Positions 1 through 8,574 of a DNA stretch of 64,000 nt are shown here, piece after piece (position 1 is the first letter of the stretch; each line of letters opens with the position of its first letter). This DNA is from Lachnospiraceae bacterium JC7. GTDB taxonomy: Bacteria; Bacillota; Clostridia; Lachnospirales; Lachnospiraceae. A program made the translations under genes and the position numbers. The DNA lies in contig ALYD01000005.1 of the NCBI GenBank assembly GCA_000513555.1, positions 83,781 through 147,780 on the forward strand. Direction: 5' to 3'. Under the pieces are notes generated by a model, which saw only the letters and a program-made list of their open reading frames with translations, had not been told where the DNA came from and searched no databases.

Positions 1-429
1 TACAGCTTCCTCTGTGCGGATGTACTGGCGAAGCTCATCTGCCTGGTTTTCTTTACCCTGTTGCCCACGACGACCTTACGACCCGTAATCGTCGGTACCG
101 ATTTCTGGTCCCGGTTGCTGCGCATGGTTTACAGGATGGATGCGGCGGACAATCTATTCCCATCCATCCACTGTCTAACCAGTCAGTTCTGTTTTATAGC
201 CGTAAGAAAGTGCAGCTTCGTTCCCAGATGGTACAAGATATTTTCCATTATAGCGGCGGCTCTGATCTGCATTTCCACCCTTACCACAAAACAGCATGTC
301 CTGGCAGATGTGCTGATGGGCATAGCATTGGCAGAAGCAAGCTACGGACTGGTAAAAGTGACCGGTCTTTCCAGACTGTACAGTCGTGTAATAAACATAA
401 ATTATCAATATGAGCGCAAACTGAAATGA
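1..429 (+). CDS. PAP2-family phosphatase-like membrane protein (5' end outside window)
   Basis: The frame is open from base 1, so the start lies upstream of the window. The protein ends with two PAP2 superfamily signatures: 'NLFPSIHC' (the PSxH motif) and 'KQHVLAD', which supplies the His and Asp of the third motif. The first motif (KxxxxxxRP) would be outside the window. Hydrophobic stretches flank both motifs, as in membrane lipid phosphatases or phosphotransferases. Its stop overlaps the start of the next gene in an ATGA junction, so it is the first visible member of a phospholipid operon with the flippase-like protein, PssA and Psd. The family usually removes phosphate from lipid phosphates or transfers head groups at the membrane; the exact substrate here cannot be read from the sequence. 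Confidence 0.8.
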   Translation, partial: YSFLCADVLAKLICLVFFTLLPTTTLRPVIVGTDFWSRLLRMVYRMDAADNLFPSIHCLTSQFCFIAVRKCSFVPRWYKIFSIIAAALICISTLTTKQHVLADVLMGIALAEASYGLVKVTGLSRLYSRVININYQYERKLK

Positions 430-1481
430 ATGTTAAAAAGAATATTATGTTCGCATTGGGAGCTTTGCTTATCGCATATCTCACACTGAGAACCGTTTCA
501 TCCCAAAGCAGAGCCCTTACACCGAGTCACCTTATGGTCATGCTGGAGCATGCCTCCATCCCCGGTCTCATAGCCGCTTTTCTGTCGATGTTCGGTTTCA
601 TCCTGTTTGAGGGTCTCGCTCTCCAGTGCCTGCTGAACTCACTTGGATATAAAACAAATATACTGAAGGGCCTTTTGTACAGCGCCGGAGATCAGTTCTT
701 CTCCGCCATCACACCATCCGCCAGCGGCGGTCAGCCTGTGAGTGCGCTGTTCATGCGTTTCAACCGGATACCCGTTTCAGCCATCACGGTAACGCTTCTT
801 GCCAATCTCGTGATGTACACCCTGTCCTCCTTCTCCATCGGAGCCGTGAGCCTTCTGTTCATGCCGGAGGTACTCGATGATTTCAACGAGATATCACTGT
901 CCTTCATCCTTTTCGGAAGCGTGGTAATGCTTACACTTACCATCGCATTCTACGCATTGCTCAGGAAAAGTTCCTACCTGAAGCGTATGGAACTTGGCAC
1001 CATAAAGTTCCTTCACAGGATCCACATCATAAGAGATGTGAACAAATGGAACAACCGCATGGAGAGACACATGTCTGACTTCAAACTGTGTTCGGAGATG
1101 CTCCACAACAAAGGATCCGTACTGCTGTTAGCCTTCATTTTCAATCTTCTGCAGCGGATCTCGCAGATAAGCATCACACCGCTGATGCATATGGCTCTCG
1201 GCAATCTGGAAAATGTGAGCCTCCTGAGATTATGGGTCATACAGAATCTCGCACAGGTTGGTTCCAACTGCGTCCCGATCCCCGGTGGAATGGGCGTTGC
1301 GGACTACCTCATGCTGGATGGATTTCAATCGATATTTACAAAGGACTATGCCTACATGCTGCAGACATTGTGCAGAAGTGTTTCCTTCTACATATGCTCT
1401 TCAGTTTCAGGCCTGATAGTCCTTGTAGGATATATAAAACAAATCATTAAAACAAATAAGGAGTTTTCTAAAAATGATTAA
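426..1481 (+). CDS. Lysylphosphatidylglycerol synthase TM-region/UPF0104 flippase-like membrane protein
   Basis: This 351-residue polytopic membrane protein matches the LPG_synthase_TM family, the flippase-like N-terminal region of MprF. The family-type motif 'SAITPSASGGQP' is at about 93-106 and 'PIPGGMGVADYLMLDGF' at about 281-297. No soluble C-terminal lysyltransferase domain is present, so it should not itself aminoacylate lipid. Proteins of this stand-alone type are thought to move or handle lipids or polyprenyl-linked molecules across the membrane. The ATGA overlap with the PAP2-like gene and the 8-bp overlap with pssA show tight translational coupling in a phospholipid operon. The substrate is unknown. 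Confidence 0.82.
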   Translation: MNVKKNIMFALGALLIAYLTLRTVSSQSRALTPSHLMVMLEHASIPGLIAAFLSMFGFILFEGLALQCLLNSLGYKTNILKGLLYSAGDQFFSAITPSASGGQPVSALFMRFNRIPVSAITVTLLANLVMYTLSSFSIGAVSLLFMPEVLDDFNEISLSFILFGSVVMLTLTIAFYALLRKSSYLKRMELGTIKFLHRIHIIRDVNKWNNRMERHMSDFKLCSEMLHNKGSVLLLAFIFNLLQRISQISITPLMHMALGNLENVSLLRLWVIQNLAQVGSNCVPIPGGMGVADYLMLDGFQSIFTKDYAYMLQTLCRSVSFYICSSVSGLIVLVGYIKQIIKTNKEFSKND

Positions 1482-2109
1482 GCCATTAGGTTACTACGAT
1501 TACACTGTTGTTCTTACATATGCCGGAATGATGTTTTCCTTCTACGGAATCATGATGTCCATAGACGGCAAGTTCTTTGAGGCTCTGTTCTGTCTCCTCA
1601 TCGCAGGACTTTGCGATATGCTGGACGGAACTGTTGCTTCCACAAAGGAAAGAAGTATTCAGGAAAAAAGATTCGGTGTTCAGATCGATTCTCTCTGTGA
1701 CCTTATTAGCTTCGGGATCATGCCTGCGGTCTTCACATACATGATCTCAAACTGCAACCCTCTGGTAGGTATCGTTGCCTCACTTTACACTCTTGCAGGA
1801 CTTATCAGACTTGCTTATTTCAATGTTCTCGAAGAGGACAGATCACAGAATCATCCTGAAAGAAAGAGATGCTTCATGGGAGTACCTATCACCACCATCG
1901 CTCTCTTACTTCCTATAGCCTGCGTACTTCGTGCAAACTTCGCCATGAACGGCTATGAGCTTATCCTCGGAACACTTATCTTCTGCAGCATCGGTTTCCT
2001 CACTCCTATCGAGATCCAGAAGCCTAACACCACAGGAAAGGTCCTCCTTTCAGCTATCGGACTTGTTGAAGCATTTTGTGTATTTTTCGTAGGACGTACT
2101 ATCATATGA
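1474..2109 (+). CDS. pssA: CDP-diacylglycerol--serine O-phosphatidyltransferase
   Basis: This protein makes phosphatidylserine from CDP-diacylglycerol and serine at the membrane, the first step to phosphatidylethanolamine. The CDP-alcohol phosphotransferase signature is clear: D48, D51-G52, A55, G68, D72 and D76, followed by the 'SFG' that PssA proteins share. The Arg that normally follows the Ala of this motif is Ser56 here. Its length of 211 residues and its four to six hydrophobic segments fit the short Gram-positive type. The next gene, psd, overlaps its stop codon by an ATGA junction, which strongly supports the PssA call over other CDP-alcohol transferases. Confidence 0.92.
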   Translation: MIKPLGYYDYTVVLTYAGMMFSFYGIMMSIDGKFFEALFCLLIAGLCDMLDGTVASTKERSIQEKRFGVQIDSLCDLISFGIMPAVFTYMISNCNPLVGIVASLYTLAGLIRLAYFNVLEEDRSQNHPERKRCFMGVPITTIALLLPIACVLRANFAMNGYELILGTLIFCSIGFLTPIEIQKPNTTGKVLLSAIGLVEAFCVFFVGRTII

Positions 2110-2927
2110 GCAACTCATTAGGATTAAAGTTTTTATATCACACTGTTCCCGGCCGCATCATCTTAAAACAGCTTGTGAAGCCTTCTGTTTCAGTAAAGAT
2201 GGGCAGGTTCCTGTCCACCGGTTTTTCGGCACGACTGGTACCCGGTTATGTAAAAAAGAACGGGATCGATTTAAATCGCTATGAGGTTCCCTCAGCCGGA
2301 TATGCATCCTTCAATGATTTCTTCACGAGAAAGCTTCGTCTGGAAAATCGTCCGAAGCCCAAGTCAGAGCTTATAGCTCCCTGTGACGGACTTCTGACTG
2401 TTCTTGACATAGACAGCGAGTCAAATTTCCTTATAAAGAACAGTAACTACAGTCTGGTGCGTCTCCTTAAGGACAAGGAACTGGCAGACAGGTTCAGCAA
2501 CGGAACAGCATTTATCTTCCGCCTGACACCAAATCACTATCACAGATACAATTTCTGTTCCAACGGAACAGTTTCTTCTCAGAAGACCATCACTGGAAAG
2601 CTTCACTGTGTAAGACCTATTGCACTGGAACAGCTTCCTGTCTTCATAGAGAACAGCCGAGAATATGTGACCATAGAAAGCGATCACGAAGGTACACTTA
2701 TCCAGATGGAGGTCGGCGCCCTTTTCGTAGGGAAGATCTCAAACTATCAGCATAAGGATAAGATCTACTCTGTACGAACCACCGACGAAAAAGGCTATTT
2801 CGAGTTCGGCGGTTCAACCATCATAGTTCTTACGGACCACAGGATCCGTGTCAATGAAGAAATACTCAAGAGAAAAAGAAATGAAGAAGGCGAGATACCG
2901 GTTACTATAGGTGAATCACTGATTTGA
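2106..2927 (+). CDS. psd: Phosphatidylserine decarboxylase proenzyme
   Basis: This enzyme converts phosphatidylserine to phosphatidylethanolamine. The proenzyme cleaves itself at a Gly-Ser bond to form the pyruvoyl cofactor. The cleavage motif is seen near the C-terminus as 'FGGSTIIVL', a GGST form of the usual LGST. The conserved 'HYHRYNFC' block is near the middle. I start it at 2106, where the ATG overlaps the pssA stop (ATGA), rather than at an in-frame ATG 30 bases upstream inside pssA that has no ribosome site. That gives 273 residues. It completes the PE branch begun by pssA. It ends 16 bases before the response regulator gene, which may be co-transcribed. Confidence 0.93.
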   Translation: MSNSLGLKFLYHTVPGRIILKQLVKPSVSVKMGRFLSTGFSARLVPGYVKKNGIDLNRYEVPSAGYASFNDFFTRKLRLENRPKPKSELIAPCDGLLTVLDIDSESNFLIKNSNYSLVRLLKDKELADRFSNGTAFIFRLTPNHYHRYNFCSNGTVSSQKTITGKLHCVRPIALEQLPVFIENSREYVTIESDHEGTLIQMEVGALFVGKISNYQHKDKIYSVRTTDEKGYFEFGGSTIIVLTDHRIRVNEEILKRKRNEEGEIPVTIGESLI

Positions 2928-2943
2928 TGATATAATCTTTTTT

Positions 2944-3627
2944 ATGAGAATTTTAGTAATTGAAGATGAAAAAGAAATATCTGACGGTATAAGCGCCATA
3001 CTTAGGGGAGAGGGCTATCAGGTGGATGCGGTCTATGACGGGCTGTCCGGACTGGATTCGATCCTGGGAGATATATATGATCTCATCCTTCTTGATCTTA
3101 TGCTTCCGAAGCTTAACGGCATCGACATATTGAGAAATGCAAGAATGGAGGGTATAAAGACCCCCATCATCATACTTACAGCCAAGTCCCAGTCAGAGGA
3201 CAAGATCCAGGGGCTCGACCTCGGTGCCGATGACTACCTTACGAAGCCCTTCGATGCGGGGGAGCTTCTTGCAAGAATACGTGCCCGCACCAGAAAACCG
3301 GGGCAGGACAATGATTCGGCATTGACATTTGGCGACATCAGGCTGGATAAGAACAGCTATAAGCTCTGCGGAAAGGAAAAATCCGTAAAACTCGGAAACA
3401 AGGAATTTCAGCTTCTGGAATGTCTCATGACAGATCCCGGACACATCCACACAAAGGATACTCTTATTTCAAAGGTCTGGGGGTTCTGCGACGAGGGTGA
3501 TTACAACAGTCTTGAGGTCTACATCTCCTTTCTGAGAAAGAAACTCAAATTCATTGAAGCCGAAACTCAGATCATAACCACCAAGGGCGTTGGTTACTCT
3601 ATCGAAGGAGAAAAGAACGATGGTTGA
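2944..3627 (+). CDS. OmpR/PhoB-family DNA-binding response regulator
   Basis: The receiver domain (about 1-118) has the acidic pocket at residues 7-9, the phosphoacceptor Asp51 in 'LILLDLMLP' and the conserved Lys in 'LTKPF'. A winged-helix output domain (about 130-225) ends with 'TKGVGYSIE', typical of OmpR/PhoB regulators. Its stop overlaps the start of the histidine kinase gene, so the two form one two-component system. The pair follows the PE-synthesis operon by 16 bases with no terminator seen between them, so it may be co-expressed with the operon. The stimulus and target genes cannot be inferred. Confidence 0.93.
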   Translation: MRILVIEDEKEISDGISAILRGEGYQVDAVYDGLSGLDSILGDIYDLILLDLMLPKLNGIDILRNARMEGIKTPIIILTAKSQSEDKIQGLDLGADDYLTKPFDAGELLARIRARTRKPGQDNDSALTFGDIRLDKNSYKLCGKEKSVKLGNKEFQLLECLMTDPGHIHTKDTLISKVWGFCDEGDYNSLEVYISFLRKKLKFIEAETQIITTKGVGYSIEGEKNDG

Positions 3628-4801
3628 GAATCTGAGAAAAAAATTCGTAACTGTCACCATGGTTCTGCTGATAGCCACCATAGGTATGCTGTTCGTGGCA
3701 TTTTACCATTACTCTTCCTATGAGACCGCGGTAAATAAATTCCAGATAGTCAAGTGGGTGGCTGACAGCGATGTACTTCTCCGTGGAGATTACAAAAACC
3801 GCATAACCGCTCTGGAGGAAACAGGCTTCAATCCTGTTGTAGGTGTTATCATCGACGGGAACGGCGAGGTCATAGACATCAGAAAGATCGGCAGCGGAAA
3901 TACCGATGATATCACCCAGCGTCTCATCGACCGTATACTGAACAACACGCCTAAGGGATGGAGGGAAGGTTCCTTCGTATACATTAAAAAGGAGCTTCCT
4001 GACGGCAACAGACTCATAGTCCTGCTGAATACCGTCCAACGTGAGCGTTCCATCTATCTCATCGGAAGCTTGATCCTGTTTCTCTTCGGCATAGCGATCC
4101 TTACCTTCGTAACAAACGACCTCTCGAGATTCGTCACCGAACCGGCCAGACTGGAGCTCGAAAGAGAAAAACGGTTTATCACGGATGCGAGTCATGAACT
4201 GAAGACTCCTCTTGGAGCCATCAGTATCAATGCCCAGGCTCTCGAAATGGAGAACGGTGATAATATCCACGTAAAAAATATCGTTTCAGAGACCTGCCGG
4301 ATGAACCATCTCATAGAGCGACTGCTGACTCTTGCGAGACTTGAAGAGGCTTCAACTATGGACAGCAGAGAGTTTTCATTATCCGCTGCCGTGGAGGAGA
4401 TCTCACTGACATATGAATCCATAGCTTACGAGAAGAAGATAGATTATAAGTATGATGTTCAGGACGGGATCCGGGCTGTCGGTAATGATGACGAGTTTAA
4501 ACAGCTTGTGGCCATCCTCCTTGATAATGCTCTGAAGCATACCACAAAGGATGAACGGATTCGCATCAGGCTGACCAGGGATGACGACAGGATCCTTTTC
4601 ACGGTAAAAAATACCGGCGAGTTCATTTCAGAGGCTGATCTGCCATATATTTTCGACAGGTTCTATTCCTGTGACAGAGAAAACAACAAGGGTTCTTTCG
4701 GTCTCGGTCTCGCCATCGCAAAGGCCATAGTGGAAAGGATGAAAGGAACCATCACCGCTGAAAACGAATCCGACGGAACCTGCTTTACAGTAGAATTATA
4801 A
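3620..4801 (+). CDS. Membrane sensor histidine kinase
   Basis: This is the partner of the preceding response regulator. A membrane segment lies near the N-terminus (about 10-32) and another near 150-172, with an extracytoplasmic sensor loop of about 115 residues between them. Downstream are the HisKA H-box 'ASHELKTPLGA', an N-box with 'LLDNALKHT', and G boxes around 'FIFDRFY'-type and 'GSFGLGLAIAK' sequences, all intact. I start it at the ATG at 3620, which has AGGAG upstream and overlaps the regulator stop; the longer in-frame start lies within the regulator and lacks a ribosome site. The 393-residue length is normal. The sensed signal is unknown. Confidence 0.92.
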   Translation: MVENLRKKFVTVTMVLLIATIGMLFVAFYHYSSYETAVNKFQIVKWVADSDVLLRGDYKNRITALEETGFNPVVGVIIDGNGEVIDIRKIGSGNTDDITQRLIDRILNNTPKGWREGSFVYIKKELPDGNRLIVLLNTVQRERSIYLIGSLILFLFGIAILTFVTNDLSRFVTEPARLELEREKRFITDASHELKTPLGAISINAQALEMENGDNIHVKNIVSETCRMNHLIERLLTLARLEEASTMDSREFSLSAAVEEISLTYESIAYEKKIDYKYDVQDGIRAVGNDDEFKQLVAILLDNALKHTTKDERIRIRLTRDDDRILFTVKNTGEFISEADLPYIFDRFYSCDRENNKGSFGLGLAIAKAIVERMKGTITAENESDGTCFTVEL

Positions 4802-4840
4802 AAAAATCTCATTGACCATCCGGTCAATGAGATTTTTTTT
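4802..4840. terminator. Bidirectional intrinsic terminator
   Basis: A long perfect stem (AATCTCATTGACC paired with GGTCAATGAGATT) with a four-base loop is flanked by A-rich and T-rich runs. It directly follows the histidine kinase stop on the plus strand. It lies about 75 bases past the SufB-like gene on the minus strand, so it can end both transcripts. Confidence 0.92.
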
Positions 4841-4916
4841 AGTGGCGAGCCTTTCACAGCCCATGTCCGGTGTCTCGATCCACGCCGGCTTTTACACTTC
4901 CATATTTCTTATATTA

Positions 4917-5843
4917 TCACTTCAGGAAACCGTTTATGATCTGCTCCTCTGCCTCAGCCTCAGTGAGTCCGAGAGTCATGAGCTTGATGATCTGATCTCC
5001 GGCGATCTTACCGATGGCAGCCTCATGCACAAGAGCTGCATCGAGATCATTGGCCTCAAGAGCAGGAACCGCAAGGATCTTTCCTCTGTCCATGATGATG
5101 GAATCGCACTCTGTATGACCCGAGCAGGCTGCATTACCAACAAGCTTCGCATCGAACTTCTGATATGAATCATCCCTTGCAACAGATCTGGAAACCACAT
5201 CCGCACTTGCGCCTTCGCCGTTCAGATTAACTACATAGGTGCTGAGGGCCTTCTGGTCGCCGTGAGTCATGAGACGCTCTCTGACCACAAGCTTAGCACC
5301 TGCAGCGAGCTCTGCTGTCGTGGTACGGTTTGTGTCATCAACACCCTTTATCTGTACCATCTCCATCTCAACTGTGCTGCCCTCTTCCTGATAAACCTCG
5401 GTTCCCGGATTCAGGATCCTCTTTCCGCTTCCAGTTCCTGAACCATAGTGCTTCTCGACATACTTTACCTTCGCGTTCTTTCCAACGAAGAAACGATGGA
5501 TACCGTCATGCTCGGAATCCTGTGATCCACAGTTGTCGATACCGCAGCCTGCAACGATGATAACATCCGCATCCTCACCGATGTAGAAATCGTTGTAAAC
5601 GACCTCCTTCAGTCCGGTCTTCGTCATAACAACAGGAATGTGCACGCTCTGGTTCTTTGTACCCGGCTTGATACGTACAGTAAGTCCCTGTCCGTCTTCT
5701 CTCGGAATGATCTCGATGTTCTCTGTAGAAACGCGTCCTGCAGATTCACCGTTGGAACGGATGTTGTAGGCTCCCTCCGGAACCTTATGAAGATCTGCAA
5801 CCTCTTTCAGCAGTCTCATCTGTATTTCATCAAGCTTAAGCAT
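4917..5843 (-). CDS. SufB/SufD-family Fe-S cluster scaffold protein (minimal SmsB-like form)
   Basis: The 308-residue protein carries the SufB/SufD beta-helix core and the C-terminal 'LVHEAAIGKIAGDQI' type block, in which SufB/D proteins carry the residues that hold the nascent cluster. It is much shorter than classic SufB or SufD (usually over 400 residues) because the N-terminal helical region is reduced. Its only partner is SufC, encoded upstream with an 8-bp overlap. There is no SufS, SufU or second SufB/D paralogue nearby. This matches the two-gene SUF-like minimal system described in Clostridia and archaea. It probably forms a scaffold with SufC that assembles [4Fe-4S] clusters, useful for the Fe-S fumarase encoded further on. 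Confidence 0.87.
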   Translation of the reverse strand: MLKLDEIQMRLLKEVADLHKVPEGAYNIRSNGESAGRVSTENIEIIPREDGQGLTVRIKPGTKNQSVHIPVVMTKTGLKEVVYNDFYIGEDADVIIVAGCGIDNCGSQDSEHDGIHRFFVGKNAKVKYVEKHYGSGTGSGKRILNPGTEVYQEEGSTVEMEMVQIKGVDDTNRTTTAELAAGAKLVVRERLMTHGDQKALSTYVVNLNGEGASADVVSRSVARDDSYQKFDAKLVGNAACSGHTECDSIIMDRGKILAVPALEANDLDAALVHEAAIGKIAGDQIIKLMTLGLTEAEAEEQIINGFLK

Positions 5844-6591
5844 CCTGCTTTGCCTCCCTTACCTTCTCTACTTTATTGCATCCGGGCACTGCCATGGAAG
5901 TTCCCATAAGCTCAGGAAGAATCTCATTCTTTGAGCCGCGTTTCACCACGCTTCCGTCCCTGATAACAATTATCTCATCAGCGATGTTGAGTATCCTCTC
6001 CTGATGTGAAATGATCAGGATGGAGCTGTTGCTGATCTTCTCTCTCATTCTCTGGAATACCTCTATGAGATTCTGGAAGCTCCAGAGGTCGATACCGGCT
6101 TCAGGCTCATCAAAAACAGACATCTTTGAAGCCTTCGCGAGTACAGTCGCGATCTCTATTCTCTTAAGCTCACCTCCGGAAAGGCTGCTGTTCACCTCTC
6201 TGTCGATGTAATCCTTGGCGCAAAGTCCAACCTCCGCAAGATACTTACACGCATCCACTATGGAAATGTTCTTACCTGTAGCAAGCTTGATGAGGTCGAA
6301 AACCTGAATGCCCTTAAATCTTACAGGCTGCTGGAAAGCAAAACCGAGTCCCTTTTTCGCACGTTCTGTGATGGAAAAATCTGTAATATCCTCTCCGTCG
6401 AAAAGTATCCTTCCCGAAGTAGGCTTCTCGATTCCGATGATAAGTCTCGCAAGAGTAGACTTACCTCCGCCGTTAGGTCCTGTGATGACCACCAGCTTGT
6501 CATCGGGAATAGTCAATGATATATCCCTGATGATCTCTTTATCCTGACCCTCCGCGTCTACCTGAAAAGAGATGTTCTGTAACTCTAACAT
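5836..6591 (-). CDS. sufC: SufC-like Fe-S assembly ATPase
   Basis: This is a soluble ABC-type ATPase with Walker A 'GPNGGGKST', Q-loop 'FAFQQPVRFKG', signature 'LSGGELKR' and Walker B 'MSVFDEPEAGID', the arrangement typical of SufC. It powers rearrangement of the SufB-type scaffold during Fe-S cluster assembly in the cytoplasm. I start it at the ATG at 6591 because a GGAGG site sits just upstream; an in-frame ATG 30 bases earlier has none. The stop overlaps the start of the SufB-like gene by 8 bases, so translation is coupled. It has no membrane partner, which argues against an ABC transporter. Confidence 0.9.
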   Translation of the reverse strand: MLELQNISFQVDAEGQDKEIIRDISLTIPDDKLVVITGPNGGGKSTLARLIIGIEKPTSGRILFDGEDITDFSITERAKKGLGFAFQQPVRFKGIQVFDLIKLATGKNISIVDACKYLAEVGLCAKDYIDREVNSSLSGGELKRIEIATVLAKASKMSVFDEPEAGIDLWSFQNLIEVFQRMREKISNSSILIISHQERILNIADEIIVIRDGSVVKRGSKNEILPELMGTSMAVPGCNKVEKVREAKQDA

Positions 6592-6827
6592 AAAAAACCT
6601 CCAAGTTTCCTGACTCAACAAAATGTCCTATTATACTATCATATCGGCGTCCTGTTTCCCATGTATATTTTGTTTTTTATAAATACAGCCGGGCCGCACT
6701 ATACTTACGAAAACCGGAATTTTTATCCTCCTGTGTTCCACCGTAACACTTTAACACTTAGACATTGACCTTGCACGTCCAAAGGATTATTCTTTTGCAT
6801 GATCATATTTATAAAAAAGAGGGACCC

Positions 6828-7952
6828 ATGAATTCCGTAAAAAGCTTTATAAAAAAAGAAATTGTACTCAGTGTTTCATTTATTCTGGCAGCACTGTCCT
6901 GCCTTTTCGTACGACCAGACAGTCTGTACATCGACTACATAGATTTCAGGACTCTGAGCATCCTGCTTGCTCTCATGCTTACCATGGCGGGCTTCCAGCA
7001 GCAGGATGTATTCCTGCAGATAGGAAAGAAGCTTGTAGGCAGGATGAACTCCATCCGCGGCGTTTCCATCATCCTCATCGCCCTCTGCTTCTTCTCCAGC
7101 ATGTTCATCACGAACGATGTAGCGCTTCTGACCTTCGTGCCGTTTTCCATCATCACACTGTCCATCTCCGGTCACAGAGACCTCTTCATCGATGTGATAG
7201 TTCTGGAAACCGTAGCCGCAAACCTCGGAAGTATGCTGACACCCCTCGGAAACCCCCAGAACCTTTACCTCTATTCCCTTTCAGGTATGAGCCTCACAGA
7301 GTTCATCATGCTAATGCTTCCCTACAGCATCGCAGCCGGCATCCTGCTTCTCGTTTTCGCCTTTTTTATGGTGAAACCGGAACCTGCCGCATTACAGGAG
7401 GACAGCGATTTCTCAGGTTCTAAAAAGAGAAACATGATGATCGCTATGTACATCCTTGCATTTATGATGTCCCTTCTCGTGGTGGTACGTGTACTTCCAT
7501 ATCAGGCAGGACTTTTGGCAGTACTCCTTCTGGTGCTGATCTTTGACCGCGGAATCCTGAAAAAACCGGACTACTCGCTTCTCTTCACCTTTGTATTTCT
7601 CTTTATCTTCATCGGAAATATCAAGAGGATACCTTTCCTCAGTGATATCCTGAAGGAACTGGTGAAGCTCAACGAGGTGGGCATCAGCATACTGCTCAGT
7701 CAGTTTATCAGTAATGTTCCTGCCGCCATCCTCTGCTCCGGATTCACCACTGACATCCCGAAGCTTATAGTCGGAACAAACCTCGGAGGCCTCGGCACTC
7801 TGATAGCTTCCATGGCCAGCCTCATTTCCTTCAAGCAGTACTGCAGCACGGAAAAAGCTGATACGAAGAAGTATCTCACAGTCTTCACAGTGATAAACAT
7901 TATCTTCCTGATAGCCATGGCAGGAGTACTACTGTTAAATAGCTTTCTGTAA
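6828..7952 (+). CDS. SLC13/ArsB-NhaD-type anion permease
   Basis: This membrane protein of 374 residues has about ten to eleven hydrophobic segments. The paired family motifs are visible: 'FITNDVALLTFVPF' in the first half and 'ETVAANLGSMLTPLGNPQN' in the middle. It belongs to the ion transporter superfamily that moves citrate, arsenite, dicarboxylates or sodium. I start it at 6828, preceded by an AGAGGGA site, rather than 63 bases upstream. It is monocistronic, with no enzyme neighbour to suggest a substrate. It is shorter than and distinct from the DASS permease at 25.9-27.2 kb. No clear terminator follows. Confidence 0.83.
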   Translation: MNSVKSFIKKEIVLSVSFILAALSCLFVRPDSLYIDYIDFRTLSILLALMLTMAGFQQQDVFLQIGKKLVGRMNSIRGVSIILIALCFFSSMFITNDVALLTFVPFSIITLSISGHRDLFIDVIVLETVAANLGSMLTPLGNPQNLYLYSLSGMSLTEFIMLMLPYSIAAGILLLVFAFFMVKPEPAALQEDSDFSGSKKRNMMIAMYILAFMMSLLVVVRVLPYQAGLLAVLLLVLIFDRGILKKPDYSLLFTFVFLFIFIGNIKRIPFLSDILKELVKLNEVGISILLSQFISNVPAAILCSGFTTDIPKLIVGTNLGGLGTLIASMASLISFKQYCSTEKADTKKYLTVFTVINIIFLIAMAGVLLLNSFL

Positions 7953-8179
7953 TCAACCGTTCAATTTCAGTCAGATTCCGTCATTTTCGCTTGGTACTTT
8001 TTCGAAATCATTATGTTCAGGTTTTTTGATTTTTTGACAGAGCTGTAGAAGACATTGTTATGAATTATTAAAAGCCTTCAAATTATTTGTAAAATATATA
8101 TAAACTGATTGCGACATCATTTTTACATTTTCAAAAAAATGTAGATATTTCGCCCGTTTTTCACCGATGTTCCCAAGGC

Positions 8180-8208
8180 TTGTCAGCATCCTGATAAGGG
8201 TGTATAGT
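8180..8208 (+). promoter_or_regulatory. Sigma-A-type promoter of the 52-residue mini-protein gene
   Basis: A TTGTCA -35 box (8180-8185) and a TATAGT -10 box (8203-8208) are separated by 17 bases. The start codon follows 28 bases later with an AGAGGTG ribosome site. The preceding region (7953-8179) is AT-rich and shows nothing else I can name. Confidence 0.7.
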
Positions 8209-8236
8209 AGCCACCATCAAAAAAAGAGGTGAAAAA

Positions 8237-8395
8237 ATGATGACATATAAGTTAAAGAACGGGACTCATGAAGTAACAGCTGTTCGTTACGATATGGGAT
8301 CACTTGAAGGCTACAAGGTACAGTACAAACCTGACTGCAACTGGGTATGGTGCGAGAGAACAGGTTTCGAAAGAGACTACGAGCCCTGCAACTAA
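8237..8395 (+). CDS. 52-residue Cys-containing mini-protein of unknown function
   Basis: This short gene has all the marks of real expression: a 17-spaced promoter, an AGAGGTG ribosome site 6 bases before the ATG, and a strong hairpin terminator 15 bases after the stop. The product begins with a Lys-rich beta-like stretch and ends with 'CNWVWCE' and 'YEPCN', giving three Cys residues, several aromatic residues and no hydrophobic helix. It has no signal peptide and is probably cytoplasmic. The spaced Cys residues could bind metal or be redox-active, but that is only a guess. I do not recognise the family. Confidence 0.75.
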   Translation: MMTYKLKNGTHEVTAVRYDMGSLEGYKVQYKPDCNWVWCERTGFERDYEPCN

Positions 8396-8410
8396 ATCAT
8401 GAATTGTTCG

Positions 8411-8457
8411 AAGAACTTCTCCGGAATGAATTTCATCCCGGCGGAGTTCTTTTTTAT
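8411..8457 (+). terminator. Intrinsic terminator of the mini-protein gene
   Basis: A hairpin with an inner perfect stem (CCGGAATGA paired with TCATCCCGG) and an outer stem (AAGAACT paired with AGTTCTT) is followed by a T run. It lies directly after the mini-protein gene. Confidence 0.85.
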
Positions 8458-8574
8458 TATATTCCTACCTTCTATGCCGAAATAAAATAATATAGGGTAT
8501 CCACATTAATCTTTTGTGAGGAAAATATTTTTATAAAAGTCAATAAAGGGACTTCACCAAAGAAGGAGGAACAA

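Noticed and set aside
3599..4270. 223-residue open frame antisense to the histidine kinase
   Set aside because: It lies wholly within a well-supported kinase gene on the other strand and has no ribosome site or recognisable motif.
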